Shown here: in pieces, positions 56,320 to 64,000 of the stretch | Layout of the letters: each line of letters opens with the position of its first letter | How positions within the stretch are numbered: position 1 is the stretch's first letter | Assembly: GCA_020465985.1 (NCBI GenBank) | Contig: JAANYP010002076.1 | Coordinates: 62,001 to 126,000 of the forward strand | Length of the DNA stretch: 64,000 nucleotides | From: Centrapalus pauciflorus | Taxonomy: Eukaryota > Streptophyta > Magnoliopsida > Asterales > Asteraceae | Direction: 5' to 3' | Made by a program: the position numbers and the translations under genes | The notes under the pieces: generated by a model | What the model saw: only the letters and a program-made list of their open reading frames with translations | What the model was told of the DNA's origin: nothing | Databases searched by the model: none

Positions 56320-56591
56320 TGTCAATATATCAAGGGTATATCTTGACATTGAGAAAACACGTAGGGATACAGGAACAATGGTGTAATAAAACTTTAAAAC
56401 ACACAAAGCAAGAACAAGCATAGAGATTATGGGATTAGGCAAAGAAGTGACCTACATAAACAGGGAATTAGGGTTACCATCAAACCCTAAAGCCCAATAT
56501 GTTTAGTTTATAAATTAATAACCCAATAAGTCTATCAAAGATAAAGCCCAATAACTTAAATATATAAGCCCACTAAATAGAAATTTGTACA
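56320..56591 (-). repeat. Probable 3' LTR of Cop-G
   Basis: About 272 bp, plus-strand ends TGTCAATATATC and AATTTGTACA, adjoining the minus-strand polypurine tract AAGTGGGAGATTG (56592-56604). The outer end is set by the TG..CA rule only. Confidence 0.6.
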
Positions 56592-57369
56592 ATCTCCCAC
56601 TTAAGCTTATAATGTTTGAAATTATATTACAAATATCCTTAGGTGCGCATCTGTATGTTTATCTTTTAGACTTCCGTAATCAATCTGGTCCATTACATGT
56701 GTCAGTGATGGAACCATTGCAGTTTTCATCACACTTTAGTAGTGATTAAACTACGATGATCACCATACTAACACATTTAATAACATAGATCAAGTGAGAT
56801 GCATGAAAATTGCATGAAATTTGATTGCATATTTCCAACTGGTCCAAATTTAAGTCTTAAACAAGATCAGTTCACAATCCTTATTGCAATGCAACCATTG
56901 CACATAAGTGAGCTCAAAAAGAAACTGAAACCATAAACTTTATTCTGCAGAATACCACAACAATTCACAATGAAACATTAAGAACGACCTTAAATTGACT
57001 ACTACTGAAACAAGGCTGCGTTCGTAATAACACATGTATTAGCCACATGCTCACGAAAGATCATTGGTGTTAGACCTCCGGTTAATGAGTCCGCTAGCAT
57101 AGATTTTGTTCTTATATTTATGTGAAAAATTGTTTATCCTGAACTCTCTCTTAACAAATAGAAACTTTGTAAAATTTATATTATTGTGGAATAAAGCACT
57201 GCTGATTTATTATGATGGTAAATCCTTAGTGATGTTCTAACTCAATCAATACTTGCAACACCGTGATAAAATTTCACAGCCATAATCCTTTATTTGATGT
57301 CTCTTAGTAAGCAATGAATTACACTGTCATGTTAGAAAGAGTTACAGGAATCTAATTACCAGACTCTTA
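56592..57369 (-). pseudogene. pol: Cop-G RNase H C-terminal remnant and tail
   Basis: The minus strand at about 57020-57190 gives FTKFLFVKRE and MLADSLTGGLTPMIFREHV, the end of copia RNase H. The remaining sequence to the polypurine tract is noncoding. Ends at the Harbinger target TTA. Confidence 0.7.
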
Positions 57370-57846
57370 GGGGGCGTTTGGTTCGCTGGAATCTGATGGA
57401 ATGGAATGGAATCTGTCAAAGGAATGGAATCTGTCAAAGGAATGGAATTCTGGAAGGAATGGAATCTGTCTATTCCAAATACCATAGTTTGTTTGGTTGG
57501 CAGGAAAGGAATGGATTTCAGATTCAATTCCTTACTGTTTCCTGTTTGGTTGATAAATCTGTCAAAAGGAATTTTTTTCTTGAAGTATAAAAATATTTTA
57601 AAACAATGATTTATTTAATCTATTTCTTCATAAAATAACTTTTTTACATTGTAAAGTCACAAAACAAACATCTTAAAATGTTTCAACCAAAATAATATGT
57701 GATATAGCTCAAAAGACAACCAAAATAGTTTAGTACATAGTTAATTTAGCATTCAAATACCAAAATAGTTTAGTATAACCAAAAGAACCCCAAAATAGTT
57801 TACTTCAAACCGAAATGACACCAAAATAGTTTCCTACAAGCCCCAA

Positions 57847-58805
57847 TCACTCTTCTAAAATCATCTTAATAAACTCTTCACGTTGTTCTTCTTCGTGACC
57901 CCAAAAGGAAATCACGAGATCGGGCTCTTTCGCAATCTTTCGCAGCGGCTTAAACTTCTCGATGCTTGACAATGACGTCATTTTCCCAATTTCAGAAACC
58001 AACAACTTCTTCATCCTTTGTAACTCAACTTCAGGAGAAGCATCTATAGTATATTCTATAGATTTTTTCAGTGTTTCTGATGCCTCTTTAATTTTATCTC
58101 CAAGTATTGTAGCTGCTTCAACGAGTGAATCCCCACGGTTTTTTCTTTTCTTACCACGTGATGATGAGCAATATCCACTTTGTGTGTTCGTAGCATTATT
58201 CCCATCAATACTCATTAGCTCATCCGAATCATCATCAACTTCATTCATTTCTTCATGGTTGGCTTCATTTTCCATTTCTTGAATATCGCGTGCTTTAGTC
58301 CCGGTTGCCCTATCTTTTCCAAAAATAATACACAATTCCTCAAAAATAAGGAAATTGTCTATTTCTCCATTTGGTAGCTCCTTTATGAACCTACATATCA
58401 AATATCAGAATGTTAATAAATCAATTGAAGATGTAAAAATGACTTTAAAATTTTTAAAAAATAAATTACCGCTAAATAAGCATCCCAAACATCAGGTGGT
58501 GCCGTCACACATTGCTTTGTAGCATCATAGCCGAACCCGCTAGTGTTACTTCCATGAACCATATCATAAACAGCTTGCCAATCTTTCTTAAATGTTTTCA
58601 GTCGCGACTCAGTGTGTGGCTTTCCCAAAATACCTGAATTTGGAAGTGCCTCTTTCAAGGCTTCCTCCAAATGTTGAAGATAACCGGATTTAATTACATT
58701 TTCGTCTTTAAAACCACCAATATTGACCATGTTTAATAATGCTCGCACAAGCTTGTTATCTTCAACTCCCGACCAATTATGGTAGTTTCTTTGTTTATCC
58801 GTCAT
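57847..58805 (-). pseudogene. Harbinger Myb/SANT-like protein, two exons, one likely frameshift
   Basis: Exon 1 runs from ATG 58805 to 58470 and holds a trihelix/Myb-type DNA-binding domain: NWSGVEDNKLVRALLNMV, then FKKDWQAVYDMVHG and SGFGYDATKQCVTAPPDVWD. A 79-nt intron (58469-58391, GTAATT..TATGTAG) joins exon 2 (58390-57847). The expected splice gives VHKGATKWRNRQFPYF, then a run of five A (58342-58346, plus strand) shifts frame; a run of four would continue into ELCIIFGKDRATG. The downstream frame stays open to 57847, with acidic and basic tracts. In Harbingers this partner helps the transposase bind the ends and enter the nucleus. An alternative start codon or splice site cannot be excluded. 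Confidence 0.75.
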
Positions 58806-59002
58806 GCCTATAAAACACATATAAAACAAATCCACCAATATATAGAACATATTTAATAAGAAACACGACAAATATTTAAAATAAAAAGTCTTCAAGTTTT
58901 ACATAATACATGACAAATAGTTAAATTAAAAAGTCTTCATGTTTTACATAATACATGACAAATATTTAAAATAAAAAGTCATCAAGTACTCGATACAATT
59001 GA

Positions 59003-59820
59003 CTAAATTGTAACACTCCATGAATCAAACATAGTTTGTGCTAAATCATTTCTAAATGTCGTCCACTCGTCGGATGTCGCAATAGAAATAATGTTATCAT
59101 CATCTACACCTCCATCGTCTCCGGTTCCCTCATCCGGTTCAATGCCAATCTCAAATGGATCATTTGTGATTTCTTGTCTTATATAATTATGCAAAAGACA
59201 ACATGCAATTATGATCTTATTTTTTAAATCAATCGGATAATATGAATTATCCCTTAAAATACCCCATCTTGCCTTTAAAATGCCGAAACATCTTTCTATA
59301 ACATTTCTTGCGGATGAATGTCTCATATTGAGTAATTCTTTGGGTGTAGTTGGTTGGTGACCAGCACGCCAATCATTCAAATGATATCTCTGACCTCTAT
59401 AAGGAGCAAGAAAACCTTCACAATTTGTATATCCAGCATCTACCAAGTAATAACCTAAAAATACTTTCTAGTTATAAATATTCAATGTATGTTTTGCCAA
59501 ATTAAATCAACTAAATTATTATACTATAGCATACCCGGTCTTGGGACCCTCAATCCATGGGGTCTAATAAGGGCATTTCGAAGTACTCTACCATCAGCAG
59601 CTGATCCCTCCCATCCCGGTAACACATAGATAAATTGCATATCTTGTGAACACACCCCTAACACATTTGTTGCAATATCGTTCTTTCTTGTTCTATACCT
59701 TGGTTTGTCCTTAAGTGACACTAAACACTTTATGTGTGTTCCATCTAAAGCTCCTAGGCAATTCTACACAAAAAAAGTAAACAGATCAATATATCATATC
59801 ATGTCAAAAGAGTGAAAATA

Positions 59821-59914
<94 letters not shown>

Positions 59915-60256
59915 GAACCACTTCCATCGTTGATCTGTAGAGTCTTCGGTTACGGGTTCGGGTTTCTTAAGTAAATGAGGATGCAATCGTATCACTGCAT
60001 TGCAAACTCTAGAAACAACTCTACTATTTGTTTCACCCGAACGATGAAAACGACACATCATCACTCGATTCTTAACATTATGGGCAATAATGTGAAGAAA
60101 AATGGCAACTTGTTCATCAATGTTCATATTCCTAGTGGTCTTTAATCCGCCTAACCTTTCAAGCATGCCACATAACTTTTTAAAACACCCTCGAGTCATC
60201 CTAAGTTGTGACATGCACATACTATCACTCTCATAAGCATAACGATAATATAGCAT
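59003..60256 (-). CDS. Harbinger DDE transposase, three exons, about 341 aa
   Basis: Model: 60256-59912, 59763-59535, 59454-59003. Introns 59911-59764 (GTATAT..TGTGTAG) and 59534-59455 (GTATGC..TTTTTAG) obey GT-AG; total length is 1026 nt, a multiple of three. Exon 1 has the helix-turn-helix part (LRMTRGCFKKLCGMLERLGG, AIFLHIIAHNVKNR, HRSGETNSRVV). Exon 2 starts NCLGALDGTHIK with the first Asp and has GSAADGRVLRNAL with the second. Exon 3 continues YYLVDAGYTNCEGFL and RYHLNDW, with the Glu in SARNVIERCFGILKARW. All three catalytic acids are present. An upstream minus frame (60231-60416) may be the N-terminal part in another frame, so the true start is uncertain. Confidence 0.85.
59823..59910. 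repeat. (TA)n microsatellite in transposase intron 1
   Basis: About 44 TA units beginning at the second base of the donor GT of intron 1. Confidence 0.95.
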
Positions 60257-61250
60257 TTCGATCTATATTTGACGAAATGTTTCTAATGTGTGGTTTATTA
60301 ATCAAGTGTTCTTCTAATAAAGCATTGAAAAACCATAAAACTACTTCCATTATTTGGTTCCAAAACTCAACAATTAATTGGTTTATCCTAAGCCTTGTTG
60401 AACTAAGTCGAGCCATTTCCAGTTACACGAGAATCAAGTAATAAACTATAATCACAACACTGTAAAACACCATTACAATAAAACCATGAATAAATTGAGA
60501 AAATAAATCTTGAAACATATATACTGAAAAATCAGTAGCATTTTAACCATTCTGCCTAGTTAATTTAAGCAATTTAAGAAGTGGCTTTTTGCAACAAGAA
60601 TTACCATTTTCAATAATCTGTACTTTTAGTTTTGATGCATCACTACATTTCTACCGCACCCCCCACCAATCAAAAGAAAAATAGAGAATCAATCCACAAA
60701 AACATGGGAACCTGATGGTTAAGCTACTGAAGTTGTATTACACATATACAATTGAAGGAGTTAAATTAGAATGGTTAAGCTACTGAATAAATCAACCACC
60801 ACAGTAGCACGTCTCAATTGTATCTCAAAAATTGAGAATAAATCAGAATAAATCAACCACCACACAATTGAAGGAGTTAAATCAGAAATGGTTAAAATCA
60901 GAATGGTTAAAAATCAGAATAAATCAACCACCACACAATTGAAGGAGTTAAATCAGAAATGGTTAAATCAACCACCACACAGCTTTTTGCATTTCAATAG
61001 AAATTTAACAGTATGCATTTCATATTGTATACTGTATATCAGCAGCAAAAAAATCAGTTTCAAAGCATATATCAATAGCAAATCAGTAACAAAACATATA
61101 TCTGAGCAAACAAAATCAGTAGCTTAACATATATCAGTAGCAAATCAGTAACAAAACATATATCATTAGCAAAAAAATCAGTAGCAAAACAGGAAACAGT
61201 AGCAAAAAAATCAAACAAGTTGAAGGAGCAACCTTTGGAGGAGAGATGGA
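60257..61250. repeat. Harbinger interior with short tandem repeats
   Basis: Beyond the uncertain transposase 5' end, no gene. From about 60770 to 61000 the words AATCAACCACCACA, CAATTGAAGGAGTTAAATC and AGAAATGGTTAAA recur; from about 61060 to 61210 AAACATATATCAGTAGCAAATC repeats in varied forms. Confidence 0.6.
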
Positions 61251-61440
61251 GAAGACCGACGGCGGCGAGAAGAGAAGGGCAACGAGCAGAGAAGAACGGT
61301 GCGAGCAGAGAAGGGCGGCGATGGAGATGAACGGCCGCAGACGGAGAAGAACGGCGAGCTGACCGGCGACGATGGAGATGAACGGCGGCGGTAGAGGGAA
61401 AAAGATCTGATCGTGGCTGCTAGGGTTGGAAGGAAAGCGT
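61251..61440. repeat. GC-rich GAACGGCGGCGA-type repeat near right end of Harbinger
   Basis: Purine-rich words GAGAAGAACGGCG, GAGCAGAGAAGGGCGGCGA and GATGGAGATGAACGG recur. On the minus strand this lies about 1 kb upstream of the transposase and could be its promoter or leader; inference. Confidence 0.5.
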
Positions 61441-61637
61441 GGGAGGAAATGAAAGAATGGAATTTACATTCCTTGCATTTTTCTAAGGAATGGGCATTCC
61501 TTCAAAAAGGCTGATTTTTTTTAAAATGTGGAATGCTCATTCCATTCCTTTGGACTACCAAACAACCCATCAGAATGGAAAAGTCATTCCTTTTCCACCA
61601 GATTCCGCGAGATTCCTGCGAACCAAACGCCCCCTTA

Positions 61638-62997
61638 TACTTTTACTCTCACTATTAAAAATGATGCAACCAGATGTAGAATAACTGGTATTTTAGCATC
61701 CCGTAAAATCAAAGTCATAAAACCAATTGATCTCAGCATTTTGACTTTCATAGTTGAGCATATTGTATTTTGTTTTCTATAAAAGCACATCAAATGCTTA
61801 CATCTTTTGTATCTTATTTCTTTCAAAAATAGTTATTTGAGCACTTAAATCCTTTTGGATATAAGTGTATCTTCAAAATTACAACCTTTCATGTTGAATC
61901 TACTCGAAACAATATCGATACAGCTCATTTGTGACAATCCAAGTATACTTAAAAAATTGGTCTATTAGTGTACGGAAACCTTATAAAAAATATGTCTCGC
62001 CAAGATCATTTATAAAAATTTTCTTAGTTTCCAAAAACAAAACCATATAACTATTTACAAGTAGAATATGAACAATAGATAGTAACATCAAGATACATTT
62101 ACTCCCACTATTACTTGTAATAATTAACGATATTTACCTCAAAACCATACAAGGTAATAATTTGATAAAAGTTGTAATACTACTCAGGGAAATCTAGATT
62201 CAAACCATAAATGGATTATTCATCTTACTTACCATAATCTTTGGATCTTCATATTCAATATCTTTAGGTCACTTTATGTAAGATGTCTCATCAATGTCTC
62301 CACTAAGAAACGTTTCTTAACATCCATCTGATATGGCTCAAGATCAAATTGATTTATTAGTGTCATTCTTAATTCTAAAAGAGTCATTCTAAATATCAGA
62401 AAGAAAGTCTCTTTACAACCAATAAATCTCTTTTGAGTAAAGCTTTTCACGACTGGACAATCTTTATATCATTCAATATTACCTTACGAAACCTTATTAG
62501 TTTTAATTATCCATATATAAGTAACCAATTGGGTTCGTACCTGTAAGTAATTTGACAAGATTCCAAATGTCATTGTCTTTCATAGACTTTAATCTTATCA
62601 ATAATGGCATCAATCCATTACGAGAGTTAAAACTTTACATGACTTTGCAAAATGTGATTAGATCATTTTGTGTTAAGCCATTGTATTACATAAATTCTTG
62701 GAGATACAACAAATGATATTCTAATTGTACTCCTTTTCTCTCTAATGAATTTATTTTGATAACTAAGACTATTGAGGTTGTATTATGGTGTTGTCTTGGT
62801 CTGGTCCAATGACAGGAGTTGAAGCCTGAACATTGATACATGAATCCGGATGATTTTTTTTTGGAACAATGAAATTAATAGAATCTCTAACAAAATACAA
62901 TTATACTTCAAAGACAACTTTATTAATTATTTCTCCCCACAAACCATTATATTCTCAAGAAATCTAGCATTCCCTATTTCTTTTCCTTAATAAAAAA
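61638..62997 (-). pseudogene. pol: Cop-G RNase H and reverse transcriptase remnant
   Basis: Minus-strand frames give, right to left, SMKDNDIWNLVKLLTGTNPIG (RT start, about 62520-62620), KSFTQKRFIGCKETF, YQMDVKKRFLSGDIDETSYI (about 62280-62340), LSQMSCIDIVSSRFNMKGC (about 61880-61950) and YDFDFTGC (RNase H, about 61730). Blocks lie in different frames with stops between, so the remnant is old. The order places Harbinger inside RNase H. Confidence 0.78.
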
Positions 62998-63322
62998 GGG
63001 TTAAGTGTCATTTTAACCATCAACTTTTAGATTTTTTTCAATTTAGTCATTGAACTATTTTTTGTGTCGATTTAGCCACTAAACTATTTTTCGTATACGT
63101 ATTTAGCCACTAAACTATCTTTTTACTTATTTAACCACTATAAATTGTCTTGATTTGGCCACTAAACTATCATATTTTGTATCGATTTAGTCATTAGTTT
63201 TATTCATTTTCTCAAAATAGAATATTAAACAAAAGTTTAGTGGTTAAATCAGGACAAAAAATAGTTTAGTGGCTAATTGGGACAAACCTGAAAGTTGGAT
63301 GGTCAAAATGGTACTTCACCCT
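62998..63322. mobile_element. Small MITE inside Cop-G
   Basis: About 325 bp with imperfect terminal inverted repeats (left GGGTTAAGTGTCATTTTAACC, trimmed at the far base; right end complement GGGTGAAGTACCATTTTGACC, likewise). The interior repeats TTTAGCCACTAAACTAT several times on the left and its complement on the right. A-rich flanks prevent a clear target duplication call; Mutator-like is likely. Confidence 0.65.
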
Positions 63323-64000
63323 AAAAAAAACTTTTGATGTGGGTTAACAAAACTTTTCGCCAAGATACCAACAAACTAGTAGCATACCTCTCTTGAGTCC
63401 AACTTATATGGCTTTTAATGGCCTAACTTAATTTGGACGGCCACATACGTACAAACGCCTAATGATACGCCTATTACCCGTCAAAGTTCGTATGAGAATT
63501 CGGTAACTACTTTGTTGGATACCTTATTCAGAATGTGTATTGTGATCTTTAAGATTTTCCCTTAAAAAGAGACTAGTAAAGATGAATGAAGAATCGTATT
63601 CCTTACTATACCGTTAAGAGTATTGTGCATTCGTTCTACAAAATCATTCATGCTAGGTTTGCCTGGCGTTATGTATTGCAGAACTATTCTAAATTCTTTA
63701 AGGAAAAAATAAATAAAATATTATGTCCGTTATTCTCTGGATCTATCTTATATGTCGTATTATCATCCATCACGATCAGATTGACGACTTTACATTCTTT
63801 TCAAGCTGAAATGCAACATCGACTCTAAAAGATTTTGAATAAACGTTCATTGATTGAGATTTCTTTAAACCGGATAAAGGTAAAAAAATAGAGTAGTCTT
63901 CAATGAACATGATAAAATATATTTGTCATTCCATTAAACCGTAGGGAATGAACGACAAATATCATTATTTATCGATTTTAAGACATCATTATCTGTATTG
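63323..64000 (-). pseudogene. pol: Cop-G integrase remnant
   Basis: The minus strand reads YFIMFIEDYS near 63900, then a FQLEKNVKSS block near 63800, and IVLQYITPGKPSMNDFVERM near 63620-63680, which holds the integrase catalytic Glu position. Stops interrupt it and it runs off the window. The plus frame 63586-63828 is a shadow. Confidence 0.72.

Larger units (their letters stand above)
57370..61634. mobile_element. PIF/Harbinger transposon, 4.3 kb, with transposase and Myb-like genes
   Basis: Terminal inverted repeats GGGGGCGTTTGGTTCGC at both ends, extended by GGAATCT after a mismatch, and a TTA target duplication at 57367-57369 and 61635-61637. Encodes, on the minus strand, a three-exon transposase and a Myb/SANT-like protein, the standard two-gene set of plant Harbingers. 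Subterminal GGAATGGAATCTGTCAAA-type repeats lie near both ends. Confidence 0.96.
56320..64000 (-). mobile_element. Cop-G: old Ty1/copia element, continues beyond the right edge
   Basis: Minus-strand order, right to left: integrase (about 63560-63950), RT (about 62000-62700), RNase H (61640-61800 plus 57020-57369), polypurine tract and 3' LTR (56320-56591). Many stops and shifts. The PIF/Harbinger element 57370-61634 splits RNase H and a MITE sits at 62998-63322. The 5' half is outside the window. Confidence 0.85.

Noticed and set aside
60231..60416. 61-codon minus frame upstream of the transposase exon 1
   Set aside because: Could be an N-terminal part in another frame, but joining it would need an unproven shift or splice, so it is only mentioned in the transposase entry.

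Overview
The window is a stack of nested transposable elements from a flowering-plant nuclear genome. All retroelements are plant Ty1/copia or Ty3/gypsy types primed by initiator tRNA-Met, and the DNA elements are plant hAT, Mutator-like and PIF/Harbinger types. The third ORFs of the two SIRE-like copies resemble, from memory, retroelement proteins common in daisy-family (Asteraceae) genomes; this lineage call is inference. I found no confidently identifiable host gene, tRNA, rRNA or CRISPR array.

Layout, left to right. (1) 1-12034, minus: SIRE-A, a copia element with large gag, nearly intact pol and a third ORF that runs off the left edge. It lies inside the integrase of (2) Gyp-A, plus, 12035-24206, of which only the integrase end and the 3' LTR remain. 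That LTR is split by (3) Gyp-B, minus, 15610-23551, a complete chromovirus with target duplication GGAGT and LTRs about 99.5% identical. (4) 24207-24465: right part of a hAT-like element (hAT-1) that received Gyp-A. (5) 24466-31703, minus: old copia Cop-C, split by hAT-2 (26489-29926), which holds palindromic Mutator-like elements, including a composite unit with a perfect 9-bp target duplication. (6) 31704-32420: unique, gene-like DNA. (7) 32421-55836, plus: Cop-D (target duplication ATAAC), containing SIRE-E (34421-53468, TATCT), containing Gyp-F (39629-49345, GAAAG). (8) 55842-56319: the other side of the unique DNA. (9) 56320 to the right edge, minus: old copia Cop-G, carrying a PIF/Harbinger element (57370-61634, TTA) and a small MITE.

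Working logic. Each LTR element carries gag, protease, integrase, reverse transcriptase and RNase H in copia order, or has integrase last with a chromodomain-like tail (gypsy). Most reading frames are broken. SIRE-A (one frameshift and one stop in pol, one stop in ORF3) and Gyp-B (two single-base shifts) are least damaged. The Harbinger transposase has an intact three-exon model with all three catalytic acids; its Myb/SANT-like partner has one likely frameshift.

The most unusual signals are: a stop-codon-embedded hairpin with a covarying base pair shared by all three gypsy elements; an 85-nt GT-AG intron-like insert in the Gyp-F reverse transcriptase whose removal restores frame; splice-acceptor-like TGTGCAG motifs before pol and ORF3 in the SIRE elements; element-specific short-motif arrays in noncoding parts; and the composite Mutator-like unit. 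Positions and percentages were read by eye.
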